DNA of 64,000 bases from RGIG1828 sp045586905 (GTDB lineage Bacteria > Bacillota > Clostridia > UMGS1810). The DNA lies in the NCBI GenBank assembly GCA_045586905.1, contig JAZNBF010000014.1, positions 1 through 64,000 of the forward strand, in the 5' to 3' direction. Below, piece after piece: positions 50,331 through 59,267 of the stretch; positions within the stretch are counted from its first letter, which is position 1; each line of letters opens with the position of its first letter. The translations under genes and the position numbers were made by a program. The notes below the pieces were generated by a model that saw only the letters and a program-made list of their open reading frames with translations, did no database searches and had not been told where the DNA came from.

Positions 50331-51394
50331 TATTTTGCACCTCCAAGCTCAATGATTTTGGAAAGGATTTCATTTGGAGTGGGCACGATGCCGCCTGTTC
50401 TGCCGAAAAATTCTACTTCGGCTCTGCCATTGACTGCAAGGCGTACATCTTCTACCATCTGACCAAGGCTCATCTCAACTGTGAGGAATTTCTTTGCGCC
50501 GCCCTTTACAGCTTTTTCGAAAGCTTCGGTGGGGAAAGGCCACAGAGTGATGGGACGGATTATGCCAACCTTAAGGCCCTGCTCTCTTGCTTTTGCCATA
50601 GCGGTTTTTGCAATACGGGCAGTTGTACCGTAGGCTACTAAAACGATGTCGGCATCTTCGATACCGTCGGCCTCGTAGCGAACTTCATTTTTGATGATTT
50701 CATCATAGCGTTTCTGTCTTTCAAGAACAAGATCTTCAAGCTCTTTTGCTTCGATAAAGAGTGAGTTGATTACATTTTTCTTTCTTTTCATGCCTGTGCC
50801 TGAGGTTGCCCATTCTTTTTCGGGGAGCTCAGTTGCATCGGCATCTTTAAATTCAACGGGCTCCATCATCTGACCGAGCATACCGTCGCCCATGATCATA
50901 ACGGGGCATCTGTATTTATCGCCAATGTCGAAGGCATCGGAGGTGAGGTCTACCATTTCCTGAATGGAGCTTGGAGCGAGAACCACAAGATGATAGTCAC
51001 CGTGACCGCCGCCCTTGGTTGCCTGGAAATAGTCGGACTGAGCAGGCTGAATGCCGCCAAGGCCCGGACCACCACGAACAATGTTTACAATTACGCAAGG
51101 AACATCGGCACCTGCGATATAGGAGATGCCTTCCTGTTTTAAGCTTATGCCTGGGGAAGATGAGCTTGTCATTACTCTGACACCTGCGCCACCTGCACCA
51201 TATACCATATTAATAGCAGAAACTTCACTTTCTGCCTGTAAGAATGTGCCACCGATTTTGGGCATTTTCTTTGCCATGTAAGCACTAACCTCTGTCTGAG
51301 GTGTGATAGGGTAGCCGAAGAAATGACGACAGCCGGCTCTTATTGCAGCTTCTGCCAAAGCTTCGTTACCTTTCATTAAAACTTTATTTCCCAT
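50330..51394 (-). CDS. 2-oxoacid:ferredoxin oxidoreductase, alpha subunit (VorB/KorA-like)
   Basis: The 354-residue subunit begins KVLMKGNEALAEAAIRAGCR and shows GYPITPQTEVSAYMAKKMP, FLQAESEVSAINMVYGAGGA and TSSSSPGISLKQEGISY. Proteins of this type are usually named 3-methyl-2-oxobutanoate (branched chain) or 2-oxoglutarate oxidoreductases. Substrate cannot be told apart from sequence alone. Confidence 0.94.
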   Translation of the reverse strand: MGNKVLMKGNEALAEAAIRAGCRHFFGYPITPQTEVSAYMAKKMPKIGGTFLQAESEVSAINMVYGAGGAGVRVMTSSSSPGISLKQEGISYIAGADVPCVIVNIVRGGPGLGGIQPAQSDYFQATKGGGHGDYHLVVLAPSSIQEMVDLTSDAFDIGDKYRCPVMIMGDGMLGQMMEPVEFKDADATELPEKEWATSGTGMKRKKNVINSLFIEAKELEDLVLERQKRYDEIIKNEVRYEADGIEDADIVLVAYGTTARIAKTAMAKAREQGLKVGIIRPITLWPFPTEAFEKAVKGGAKKFLTVEMSLGQMVEDVRLAVNGRAEVEFFGRTGGIVPTPNEILSKIIELGGAK

Positions 51395-51418
51395 GATTTG
51401 AACCTCCTTTGGGGTGAA

Positions 51419-51625
51419 TTATCTTTCTACTTCGATTACGACATCAGGACACATGGTCGCACAGAAAGCACAGCCTATGCATTTGTCCATTTCGATTACT
51501 GTGGCAGGGTGAAACCCTTTTGCGTTGATTCTGTCTTTTGCCATTGTGACAATCTTTTTGGGACAAGCGTCAACACAAAGACCACAGCCTTTACATCTGT
51601 CTTCGTTAAAAGTTACTTTTGCCAT
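51419..51625 (-). CDS. 2[4Fe-4S] ferredoxin-type subunit of the oxidoreductase
   Basis: A 68-residue protein with two cluster motifs, CKGCGLCVDACPKK and CIGCAFCATMCPD. It is first in the four-gene oxidoreductase unit and delivers electrons to ferredoxin. Confidence 0.95.
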   Translation of the reverse strand: MAKVTFNEDRCKGCGLCVDACPKKIVTMAKDRINAKGFHPATVIEMDKCIGCAFCATMCPDVVIEVER

Positions 51626-51663
51626 ATTAAAAGCCTCCTTTGAGAGAATGTTGATTTATTTAT

Positions 51664-51688
51664 CCGTAACCAAACAGATTGGTTATGG
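51664..51688. other. Hairpin between the MinD-like ATPase and ferredoxin genes
   Basis: CCGTAACCAA and TTGGTTATGG (one G-T pair) around ACAGA. No T-run follows on the minus strand, so it is more likely a leader or processing structure than a terminator. Confidence 0.5.
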
Positions 51689-51692
51689 CTAT

Positions 51693-52364
51693 TTATGCAA
51701 GTGCATCAAATGGCAGATGCATAAAAAGTTTCAGGGGGAACCTCGTCTCTTCCGAAACACCTTTGAGCTTTGCAAGAACTTCGGGTGTTGCGCTGACATG
51801 TTTTACGGGGACACCAAGTTTTTGACTAACATCGTCTATAAGTTCAAACGAACCTTCGAAATCGTCGGCGCTTGAGAGATAGGAAAGGTTGGTGTTGTTG
51901 ACAAGGGCTGTAATTTTACACCTTGAAGATGCCTCAATTTCGTATGCAAGCTTTAGGATGGATTCTGCATCCTGTGTGTCGGGCCTTTTGGCGTTTATGA
52001 CGAAAAACATTTCGTAGTCTTCGTCTTTGATGTAGGGATAGTACTGACCGAGAGCAATTGCGCCCTCTTCATCGCCGCCCACATCGAGCACCGCAGGGGT
52101 GGATTTGTCGGCAAAGACGGAGAATATGTCGCTGGGGAGTGAGGGCAGGTCGAGATTGGTGCATGCATACTCGGGTGCGATGACCTTTATACCGTTGTCT
52201 TTCAAAACTCCTGAAGCATCGTTTGTGCGGAAATATGGATTTACTATGTCCATGTCGCAGATAGTGGCAGAGCCGAAGACCTCTTTGAGCCTGAGCGCAT
52301 AGTTGATGGCAAATTCGGTTTTGCCGCTGCCATAGTGGCCTGTGATTATATTTAATCTTTTCAT
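51693..52364 (-). CDS. P-loop ATPase (MinD/CobQ-like)
   Basis: About 223 residues from ATG 52364 (AGGA 9 nt upstream); ATG 52373 overlaps the previous stop as ATGATG and is an alternative. Walker A GHYGSGKTEFAINYAL, then ICDMDIVNPYFRT, VLDVGGDEEGA and LVNNTNLS. The function is not known to me. It lies directly upstream of the oxidoreductase genes, and I recall this pairing in other Clostridia, suggesting a role in maturation of, or substrate supply to, that complex. Confidence 0.8.
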   Translation of the reverse strand: MKRLNIITGHYGSGKTEFAINYALRLKEVFGSATICDMDIVNPYFRTNDASGVLKDNGIKVIAPEYACTNLDLPSLPSDIFSVFADKSTPAVLDVGGDEEGAIALGQYYPYIKDEDYEMFFVINAKRPDTQDAESILKLAYEIEASSRCKITALVNNTNLSYLSSADDFEGSFELIDDVSQKLGVPVKHVSATPEVLAKLKGVSEETRFPLKLFMHLPFDALA

Positions 52365-52369
52365 ATACA

Positions 52370-52765
52370 TCATTCCTTAATAACTGAAACTATGACATTT
52401 TGCATTTTCACTGAGCGATTGGTCTTTTTTATGACCAGCACCCACAGAGCTATCATAGCTGCAAACATAACAGCTGTGGCAAAAGCTGAAAAGGAAAGCA
52501 CTTCGCAAAGGACAGATGCAAAGAGCATAAGAAACACGGGGAGAATGTATACACAAAGTGCGATGGTTAAAATCTTGGAGCTTTGAGCCTCGATGATAAC
52601 CTTATCGCCAATTTTTGCGCCTATCGGGTTGGAAACCGTGGTCTTATATTCGGGTGCTGTGCACGAAGAACACTCGGTGCAATCGTGTGAGCAGGCAGAG
52701 GTTTTGCGAATGAGAACGGTAGCAAAAGCTTCTGAAACACTGACCACTGTACCCTGCCCCGTCAT
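52370..52765 (-). CDS. RseC/MucC-family (SoxR-reducing) membrane protein
   Basis: Start ATG 52765 with GAGGTGG 5 nt upstream; 131 residues. GQGTVVSVSEAFATVLIRKT, a Cys group CSHDCTECSSC and two transmembrane helices (LTIALCVYILPVFLMLFASV; FAAMIALWVLVI) match RseC. RseC proteins are associated with Rnf-type electron transfer and with SoxR reduction. No rnf genes are visible. Confidence 0.88.
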   Translation of the reverse strand: MTGQGTVVSVSEAFATVLIRKTSACSHDCTECSSCTAPEYKTTVSNPIGAKIGDKVIIEAQSSKILTIALCVYILPVFLMLFASVLCEVLSFSAFATAVMFAAMIALWVLVIKKTNRSVKMQNVIVSVIKE

Positions 52766-52886
52766 ACAATCCACCTCACCTATCATAGTTTACAGTATAT
52801 TATATCAAAAACGACAAAATAATTCAATAGGTAACAGCTTTAAAAATACACAAAAATCGTGTTTTTTTAAGCTTTGTTTTATAAAA

Positions 52887-52920
52887 AAAACCAAGCCAAA
52901 TATATTTTTGACTTGGTTTT
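52887..52920 (-). terminator. Terminator after the YbaK-like gene
   Basis: AAAACCAAGTC and GGCTTGGTTTT (one T-G pair) around a 12-nt loop, followed by a T-run on the minus strand. Confidence 0.88.
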
Positions 52921-52924
52921 AGCT

Positions 52925-53395
52925 TTATCTTGTTATATCAGAGGGTGTACCTTCTGTGAATGCCAGAAGCTCTTTTACATCCAAAAGAAGCTGGCACCCC
53001 TTTATGCCTGCACTGACGGTTATTTTCTCAAGACCGAGACACGATGCGCAAAAATATGTTGGAAATTTCTTTTTCATGCCAATGGGAGAACAGCCACCTC
53101 TGATGTAGCCGGTGAGGGCAAGAAGGTCTTTGACATGGACCATTTCTATCTTTTTGTTGCCGCTCACACTTGCCGCTTTTTTGAGGTCTATCTCCTTATC
53201 GACAGGTATGCACATAACGAGGGGGCCGGTTTTGTCGCCTTTGGCAACCAGGGTTTTAAATACCATGGCAAAATCAAGACCCACAGACTGAGCAATTGTG
53301 GTGCCCGAAAGGTCGTTTTCGTCTACGGTGTATTCAAGAGGTGTGTATGAGATTTTTGCCTTGTCCAGCTGTCTCATTGCATTTGTCTTTTGCAT
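52925..53395 (-). CDS. YbaK/EbsC-family aminoacyl-tRNA deacylase
   Basis: A 156-residue protein: VFKTLVAKGDKTGPLVMCIP, the Lys-containing VSGNKKIEMV, TGYIRGGCSPIGMKKKFPTY. This is the Cys-tRNA(Pro)/YbaK group that hydrolyses mischarged Cys-tRNA(Pro). Confidence 0.93.
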   Translation of the reverse strand: MQKTNAMRQLDKAKISYTPLEYTVDENDLSGTTIAQSVGLDFAMVFKTLVAKGDKTGPLVMCIPVDKEIDLKKAASVSGNKKIEMVHVKDLLALTGYIRGGCSPIGMKKKFPTYFCASCLGLEKITVSAGIKGCQLLLDVKELLAFTEGTPSDITR

Positions 53396-53405
53396 ATTAT
53401 CACCA

Positions 53406-54230
53406 TCAGATATTTTCTATAACATCGGAAAGGGCATCGAGCCAATCACCATCAAAGAGCTCTATCATGCCTGCATCGGCACCCTGAGCCACCTTGGGAT
53501 TTATGGGAAGACGGCTGATGGAGGAAATGTCATGTTCTCTGGCAACATCTTCGATATGGCTTTCGCCGAAAATGCTGTGTTTTTTGCCACAGTCGGAGCA
53601 CTCAAAATAGGACATGTTCTCAACAATGCCGAGAATGGGAACATTCATGAGCTTTGCCATTTTAACAGCTTTGGCAACTATCATGGATACAAGCTCCTGA
53701 GGTGAGGTGACGATGACTATACCGTCTACGGGGATGGACTGGAACACTGTGAGAGGTACGTCACCTGTGCCGGGAGGCATATCGATGAACATGTAGTCAC
53801 AATCCCAGATAACATCTGTCCAGAATTGCTTTACTGTGCCACCGATAACAGGGCCACGCCATACAACAGGATCGGTATCGTTTTCTAAAAGAAGGTTGAT
53901 GCTCATAATGTCTATGCCTGTTTTGGAAGAAACGGGCAAAAGTCCAAATTCATTTGCCGTGGCTTTTTGATTTATGCCAAAGGCTTTGGGAATGGACGGA
54001 CCTGTAACATCGGCATCTAAGATGCCTGTTTTATAGCCTTTGCGTCTCATAAGAACTGAAAGCATTGAGGTTACCATAGATTTGCCCACGCCGCCTTTGC
54101 CGCTGACGATGCCTATGGTTTTACCTATGCGGCTCATTTCGTGAGGAGCTTCAATAAGGCTCTGGGGTTTTTCTTTTGAACTGCAATTTGCAGAGCAGGT
54201 GTCACAGTTGTGAGTGCACTGTTCGCTCAT
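53406..54230 (-). CDS. Mrp/NBP35-family iron-sulfur carrier ATPase
   Basis: The 274-residue protein has an N-terminal Cys motif (CTHNCDTCSANC), a deviant Walker A (IVSGKGGVGKSMVTSMLS), DADVTGPSIPKAFGI, FIDMPPGTGDVPLTVFQSIP and a CxxC (YFECSDCGKKHSIFG). These are the marks of ApbC/Mrp proteins that carry and transfer Fe-S clusters. It precedes the YbaK-like gene by 10 bp. Confidence 0.95.
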   Translation of the reverse strand: MSEQCTHNCDTCSANCSSKEKPQSLIEAPHEMSRIGKTIGIVSGKGGVGKSMVTSMLSVLMRRKGYKTGILDADVTGPSIPKAFGINQKATANEFGLLPVSSKTGIDIMSINLLLENDTDPVVWRGPVIGGTVKQFWTDVIWDCDYMFIDMPPGTGDVPLTVFQSIPVDGIVIVTSPQELVSMIVAKAVKMAKLMNVPILGIVENMSYFECSDCGKKHSIFGESHIEDVAREHDISSISRLPINPKVAQGADAGMIELFDGDWLDALSDVIENI

Positions 54231-54323
54231 ATTTAAACATCCTTTCTATGTTAAAGATAATATATGCTTTGAATATTTTATCACAAACGCCAAAATTTAT
54301 CAAGGGGCAAAGAAAAATAAAAA

Positions 54324-54354
54324 TGCAGAGAAAGTAATACGGGCTTTCTCTGCA
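54324..54354 (-). terminator. Terminator after the anti-sigma-like gene
   Basis: A perfect 11-bp stem (TGCAGAGAAAG and complement), 9-nt loop and a T-rich tail (TTTTTATTTTTC) on the minus strand. Confidence 0.88.
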
Positions 54355-54430
54355 CTAATATTGGAAATCACCGAGAAAAAATCTCAATGATTGACTTTAA
54401 TATTATTTCGCGCACAAATTAAAATATACA

Positions 54431-55009
54431 TTATTTCAAAAGCTTTTGTAAAATTTCTTTTTCGGTGGCTTTATCATCTGACGATATGACTATGTGTATT
54501 CCGTCAAGTTCGGCACAGGTCGCTTCGGGCAAAACAGAAGAAAGATCGGTGACTTTGGAAATTGTTATCTGAGATGGAGTGTCCTTACTTGGATAGGATA
54601 TGAAAAGAGAAAGAGGATCGGCATAGCTGTCGTCTGCCACATCGGCACCGGACTTATCGGGTGTGATTTCAAAAATACGGTTTAGAATTTCACCATAATA
54701 TTCACTGTTTCTAGATGCATCGTCAGAGAGTGGAGCCTCGATTTGTCTGACCATTTGAGGTGTGGATGAAATATCTGCTTCGGATGGAGTGTTTTCCGGT
54801 GAAGATGAATGGTTGAGGTGATTGTATGAAACAAATACTGCGACAACTAAAACAAAGCAGACTGCAAAAGATGCCAGAGTGCGACCATAGGAAAAATGCT
54901 TGAAAAAGCTTTTTTCCTTTTTACATTCGCCATTGAGGATGCTGTGAAGAAGAGCTCTGTCGCCATGAATTTCGTCGGTCATTTCTTTGTAGGCGTCTTT
55001 AAATTTCAT
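54431..55009 (-). CDS. Putative anti-sigma factor (membrane protein)
   Basis: Start ATG 55009, with GGAGG 7 nt upstream, gives 192 residues. A short cytoplasmic N-terminus (MKFKDAYKEMTDEIHGDRAL), one transmembrane helix (LASFAVCFVLVVAVFVSYNH) and an extracytoplasmic domain of about 120 residues are visible. It overlaps the ECF sigma gene by 11 bp. The layout is that of ECF anti-sigma factors; no zinc anti-sigma motif was seen. The external domain matches no family I know. Confidence 0.75.
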   Translation of the reverse strand: MKFKDAYKEMTDEIHGDRALLHSILNGECKKEKSFFKHFSYGRTLASFAVCFVLVVAVFVSYNHLNHSSSPENTPSEADISSTPQMVRQIEAPLSDDASRNSEYYGEILNRIFEITPDKSGADVADDSYADPLSLFISYPSKDTPSQITISKVTDLSSVLPEATCAELDGIHIVISSDDKATEKEILQKLLK

Positions 55010-55490
55010 AATCATACCTCCCTCCAAGTATTTCTTTGAGTTTTTGTCTTCCTCTGAAAAGTCGGGATTTGACGGTGCTCTCATTCATTCCCAGAATTTT
55101 TGAAATCTGAGCAATTGAAAGATCTTCATAGTAATGAAGATGGATGATATCAGAATATTTCGGAGAAAGCTTCTGAACCTTGTCAAAAAGGTCGCTTTTC
55201 TCGGGTGAGGTAAAGACAATCTCTTCTGAGAGGGGAACGGTTTTTTTGTGCCATGACGAAGTAAAGTGGCTCTTGCACTCATTGACACTGACTCTGATAA
55301 GCCAGGCTTTTATGTGTTCTTCGGACTCAAACACCTTGTCAGTTTTTATGTATTTCAGAAAAACATTCTGACACACATCTTCTGCAGTGTGTTTGTCTTT
55401 TGTGTGAGAAAGTGCAAGACGGTAGACCATATCAAAATATTTTTCTGTCATTTCTTTTTTGAAGGAATCTGTATGATATGGCTTTGTCAT
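54999..55490 (-). CDS. ECF-type RNA polymerase sigma factor
   Basis: ATG 55490 follows GAGGAG; 163 residues. Region 2 (YFDMVYRLALSHTKDKHTAE, DVCQNVFLKYIK) and region 4 (LSPKYSDIIHLHYYEDLSIA, ISKILGMNESTVKSRLFRGR) are clear. It probably controls its own operon; TGCAACC at 55541-55535 upstream may be part of an autoregulated -35. Confidence 0.95.
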   Translation of the reverse strand: MTKPYHTDSFKKEMTEKYFDMVYRLALSHTKDKHTAEDVCQNVFLKYIKTDKVFESEEHIKAWLIRVSVNECKSHFTSSWHKKTVPLSEEIVFTSPEKSDLFDKVQKLSPKYSDIIHLHYYEDLSIAQISKILGMNESTVKSRLFRGRQKLKEILGGRYDYEI

Positions 55491-55561
55491 GAAAAATTCT
55501 CCTCTCAAATATAATACAAACAAAAGGGAGTAAAGGTTGCAAAAAAATAAAACTTCAGATG

Positions 55562-56071
55562 TTATCTGCTTTTATAGATGTTTCTGTTTTGCAAAAAACG
55601 GATTGAATACTTAGCACAAATGCCTGTGAAAAGTCCTGTGACAAGAGAAAAAATGAGCATAACGAGAAAATAATATGCAACACTTATCTGAGATGTAACT
55701 GCCACTGCCACAATAATCTGACCAAGGCTATGGAAAATAGCTCCAATCATGCTCACTGCCCAGATTTGACTACGATCTAAAAATCCGGATGCCAAAGACA
55801 TGGCCAAAAAGCACATCATGCCTCCGCCAAGACTGAAAAAGAAAGACATGACTTGTCCAAAAAGCAAAAATGACAGCAATATGCGAAGCATAAGCACACA
55901 AAAGGCTTCTTTTTTGCCGAGGATGTACATGGCAACCAGCACTATAACATTGGAAAGACCAAGCTTGACGCCGGGGATGGGTACAATTGGGGATATGAGC
56001 ATTTCAAGGGCATATATGCCAAGTGCAAGGCATGAAAATAATGCAATGAGCACAGTTTTTCTTGCGTTCAT
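55562..56071 (-). CDS. Gx transporter-family membrane protein (HepT-like)
   Basis: About 169 residues from ATG 56071: four to five hydrophobic helices, with ISPIVPIPGVKLGLSNVIVL and LGGGMMCFLAMSLASGF, the pattern of the Gx transporter family, formerly named heptaprenyl diphosphate synthase component I. It is paired with the NusG_II gene, as in many Firmicutes. The transported substrate is unknown. Confidence 0.85.
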   Translation of the reverse strand: MNARKTVLIALFSCLALGIYALEMLISPIVPIPGVKLGLSNVIVLVAMYILGKKEAFCVLMLRILLSFLLFGQVMSFFFSLGGGMMCFLAMSLASGFLDRSQIWAVSMIGAIFHSLGQIIVAVAVTSQISVAYYFLVMLIFSLVTGLFTGICAKYSIRFLQNRNIYKSR

Positions 56072-56078
56072 CTTTGCG

Positions 56079-56447
56079 TCACGCCCCCGTGGTAAGATCG
56101 ACATCGCTGTCGTCGTCGGTGAGTTTGACCACAACATTATTTGGCAGACAAACTATTGGACGGGCACCACTTTGAACAGCACCCTGCTTTATGCAGAGTT
56201 TGTCGGGACAATCGGCTTCGATGATGGAAATCTGCCCTTTTTCGACAAAGACCACATTGCCTGAAAGCTCAATGGAGTATGGAGATGAAACGGTAGAAAG
56301 GTCAATTTTATGAATGAGCTTTCCGTCTTCAAAAATGCAGGCATATTTTTTGGGCACATCCTGAGAATTCAAATATACAATGCCTGCCGCTGCTGCAATT
56401 GCCGCAACTGAGAAACATGTTGCCAGGATTTTGGTGGATTTTTTCAT
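56079..56447 (-). CDS. NusG domain II-containing exported protein
   Basis: The 122-residue protein has an N-terminal membrane anchor (residues 8-25) and a NusG_II domain: IFEDGKLIHKIDLSTV, IEADCPDKLCIKQGAVQSGA and IVCLPNNVVVKL. It overlaps the dusB stop region by one base. Its partner is the Gx transporter-family gene downstream; the joint function is unknown. Confidence 0.9.
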   Translation of the reverse strand: MKKSTKILATCFSVAAIAAAAGIVYLNSQDVPKKYACIFEDGKLIHKIDLSTVSSPYSIELSGNVVFVEKGQISIIEADCPDKLCIKQGAVQSGARPIVCLPNNVVVKLTDDDSDVDLTTGA

Positions 56448-57427
56448 TATAATTCAGCTCCGTTTTCAAGAAATTCAGCATATTGATTTATAACATTCAT
56501 AAGACTGTCATAGCTTTCAGCTTTGCACACCTCGTTGCGCACTGTGCTGCTGCCATGCATGCCTTTGGTATACCACGCCACATGCTTTCGTGCCTCTCTC
56601 ACACCTCTTGACTCTCCTTTGAGAGAACAAAGAAGGGAAATCTGCTCTTTCATAACCTCAAGGCGCTCGGTGTTTGTGGGGTTGGTTATGACATTGCCAT
56701 GTTCTAAAAGCTCTTTTATCTGGGTGAATAAGAAAGGATTGCCCTGAGCACCACGTGCAAGCATTATCGCATCGCATCCGGTCTCAGAAAGCATGGATGC
56801 AGCATCTTCGGCAGTGTAGATGTCACCATTGCCGATGACGGGAATGGATACTGCCTTTTTTGCCGCGGCAATTACGCTTCTGTCTGCTTTGCCGCTATAA
56901 TACATTGCCGCAGTGCGACCGTGCACTGCTATGGCAGATGCACCGTTTTCTTCTATTATGCGGCAAAGAGCGGGCACATCGATGTATTCTTTTATGCCGC
57001 ATCTGATTTTACAGGTGACCGGCACAGATACACTAGATGCTGTTGCATCGACAATGCGCGCGATAAGGTCAAAATCTCTGAGCAGTGAGCTTCCGTCACC
57101 GTTGGATGTCACCTTGGGGGCAGGACAGCCCATGTTTATGTCGATTATTCTGGCGCCATAAGCCTCCACCTTTTTGGCACTTTCTGCCATGATGGAAGGA
57201 TCGCTGCCAAAAATCTGAACTGCAAGCGGCTGCTCGTCGGCACACGACTGCATGAGGCCATAGGTCTTTTTGTCATTGAAAGACAGTGCCTTGGCACTTA
57301 CCATTTCGGAATAGACAAGACCTGCTCCCCATTTTTTGCATATGAGGCGGAATGAAAGATCGGTTATGCCTGCCATGGGAGCAAGGAATATGTTGTTGTC
57401 GCAAGTTACATTACCTATTTTTATCAT
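56447..57427 (-). CDS. dusB: tRNA-dihydrouridine synthase (DusB type)
   Basis: The 326-residue flavoenzyme reduces uridines in the D-loop of tRNA. Start IGNVTCDNNIFLAPMAGITD, INMGCPAPKVTSNGDGSSLL, AIAVHGRTAAMYYSGKADRS and a GNGDIYT motif for FMN are typical. Confidence 0.96.
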   Translation of the reverse strand: MIKIGNVTCDNNIFLAPMAGITDLSFRLICKKWGAGLVYSEMVSAKALSFNDKKTYGLMQSCADEQPLAVQIFGSDPSIMAESAKKVEAYGARIIDINMGCPAPKVTSNGDGSSLLRDFDLIARIVDATASSVSVPVTCKIRCGIKEYIDVPALCRIIEENGASAIAVHGRTAAMYYSGKADRSVIAAAKKAVSIPVIGNGDIYTAEDAASMLSETGCDAIMLARGAQGNPFLFTQIKELLEHGNVITNPTNTERLEVMKEQISLLCSLKGESRGVREARKHVAWYTKGMHGSSTVRNEVCKAESYDSLMNVINQYAEFLENGAEL

Positions 57428-57477
57428 AACGATATATATTATTCCTCCGGGTGTGTGAGTGTGTGGAAAAGTAATAA

Positions 57478-57507
57478 GGCGGATTGACCTATACGAGTCA
57501 ATCCGCC
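57478..57507 (-). terminator. Terminator after nrdR
   Basis: A perfect 11-bp stem (GGCGGATTGAC and complement) with an 8-nt loop and TTATTACTTTTC after it on the minus strand. Confidence 0.8.
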
Positions 57508-57512
57508 ATCAG

Positions 57513-57968
57513 TTATTTTGAATGGATAAGTGATGAAAGCTCTTCCATAAATGATTTTACATCTCTGAATTCGCGATAAACAGATGCAAAACGAACATAT
57601 GCAATGTCGTTTATGCCTTTGAGTTTATCCATTACGAGCTCACCAATCTCGGTAGATGTAACCTCGCGGTCTAAAGAATTGTTGAGAACACTCTCAATTT
57701 CCAAAACCATATTTTCAATTTGCGCAAAGCTTACGGGAGTTTTCTCACAAGCTCTGAGAATACCATTTAACAGTTTTTCTCTGTTGTACACCTGTCGCTT
57801 TCCGTCTTTTTTGATTATTACGAGAGGTACAGATTCAATCTGCTCATAAGTAGTAAAACGCTTTTCGCATTTCAGACACTCTCTGCGGCGACGGATGGAT
57901 GCTCCGTCATCGATAGGTCTTGAATCGATTACCTTACTTTCGAGATAGTCACAATACGGACATTTCAT
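57513..57968 (-). CDS. nrdR: Transcriptional repressor NrdR
   Basis: A 151-residue regulator of ribonucleotide reductase genes: zinc ribbon MKCPYCDYLESKVIDSRP and CLKCEKRFTTYE, then an ATP-cone (VPLVIIKKDGKRQVYNREKL). No nrd genes or NrdR boxes are visible nearby. It follows ftsZ, separated by a terminator. Confidence 0.97.
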   Translation of the reverse strand: MKCPYCDYLESKVIDSRPIDDGASIRRRRECLKCEKRFTTYEQIESVPLVIIKKDGKRQVYNREKLLNGILRACEKTPVSFAQIENMVLEIESVLNNSLDREVTSTEIGELVMDKLKGINDIAYVRFASVYREFRDVKSFMEELSSLIHSK

Positions 57969-58034
57969 TTGCTTTATCCTCCCATTTTGGAAAAATCAAA
58001 ACACATTACGCACCGGCAATAGTTTTGGTTAAAC

Positions 58035-58069
58035 AAATATGCTGTACATATTGCATATACAGCATATTT
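58035..58069 (-). terminator. Terminator after ftsZ
   Basis: A perfect 12-bp stem (AAATATGCTGTA and complement) with an 11-nt loop, followed by TGTTTAACC on the minus strand. The T-run is short. Confidence 0.7.
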
Positions 58070-58082
58070 TACAGGTTAAATA

Positions 58083-59141
58083 TTAGTCTCTGTTAAGAAA
58101 ATCGGGGATTTCAAAACCACCAACATCTGCGTATCCTTCATCAGATGAAAGTGACATAATGCCTGATTTTGATGATGCATCTTCAAAGCCGGTAGCCACA
58201 ACAGTGATAACGATTTCATCACCGAGGGATTCATCGATAGATGTACCGAAGATGATGTTTGCATCGGCATCAACAAGCTGATGAACAAGCTCGGAAGCCT
58301 GCTCGATTTCCATAAGACCGAGGTCGGATGAGCCTGCAACATTGAGCACAACTTTCTTTGCACCGTCGATTGTTGTTTCGAGAAGAGGACTGTAAATAGC
58401 ATCTTTTACTGCTTCTTCAGCTCTGTTGTCACCGGAAGCACGACCTATGCCGATGTGGGCAACGCCTGTGTTTCTCATAACTGCAGAGATATCTGCAAAG
58501 TCAAGGTTGATGTAGCCGGGGCTTGTGATAAGGTCGGAAATACCTTTTACGCCCTGACTGAGTATTTTATCGGCGAGTCTGAAAGCATCTTTCATGGATG
58601 TCTTTCTGTCGCAAATATCGAGAAGCTTATTGTTTGGAATAACAATTAAAGCATCTACGCAATCTTTAAGAACTTCTATACCCTTTTCGGCGCGTTCCAT
58701 TCTCTGTTTGCCTTCGAAAGCAAAGGGTTTGGTAACAACACCTACGGTGAGTACGCCCATCTCTTTTGCAATAGCGGCAACTGTGGGTGCTGCACCTGTA
58801 CCGGTGCCACCACCCATACCTGCTGTAACAAATACCATGTTGGCATCAGCGAGTGCCTGCTTGATTTCGTCACGGCTCTCTTCGGCAGCTTTCTGTCCGA
58901 TTTCGGGGTTGGCACCTGCACCAAGACCTCTGGTGAGCTTTTCGCCGATCTGAATTTTTCCGTTTGCTTTGGAAGCACGGTCACCAAAAAGGACCTGCTT
59001 ATCTGTATTGATTGCTATAAATTCAACACCTGAAAGTCCGTCTTCTATCATACGGTCGAGAGCATTGTTACCGCCACCACCGACGCCGACAACTTTCATG
59101 TTGGCTCCTACTATTTCTCTTTGGTTATCAAATTCAATCAC
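58083..59141 (-). CDS. ftsZ: Cell division protein FtsZ
   Basis: The 352-residue tubulin homolog builds the division ring. GVGGGGNNALDRM, the tubulin signature GGGTGTGAAPTVAAIAKE and NLDFADI are clear. The C-terminal tail ends GGFEIPDFLNRD, the peptide that binds FtsA and SepF. It is last in the mraY-ftsZ cluster. Confidence 0.99.
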   Translation of the reverse strand: MIEFDNQREIVGANMKVVGVGGGGNNALDRMIEDGLSGVEFIAINTDKQVLFGDRASKANGKIQIGEKLTRGLGAGANPEIGQKAAEESRDEIKQALADANMVFVTAGMGGGTGTGAAPTVAAIAKEMGVLTVGVVTKPFAFEGKQRMERAEKGIEVLKDCVDALIVIPNNKLLDICDRKTSMKDAFRLADKILSQGVKGISDLITSPGYINLDFADISAVMRNTGVAHIGIGRASGDNRAEEAVKDAIYSPLLETTIDGAKKVVLNVAGSSDLGLMEIEQASELVHQLVDADANIIFGTSIDESLGDEIVITVVATGFEDASSKSGIMSLSSDEGYADVGGFEIPDFLNRD

Positions 59142-59174
59142 GATTGTACCTCCTATAACCCATTATAATAAGTA

Positions 59175-59183
59175 ATTATATCA
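59175..59183 (-). promoter_or_regulatory. Possible extended -10 promoter of ftsZ
   Basis: TGATATAAT (59183-59175) on the minus strand, about 35 bp before ftsZ, lacks a clear -35. The 126-bp gap between ftsQ and ftsZ is AT-rich and otherwise featureless. Confidence 0.4.
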
Positions 59184-59267
59184 CACTATTTCAAATAATG
59201 CTATACTTTTTTTGGATTTTTTTAATTTTGTGTAATTTTAACAATTTGAAATTCAGACTTTTACATC

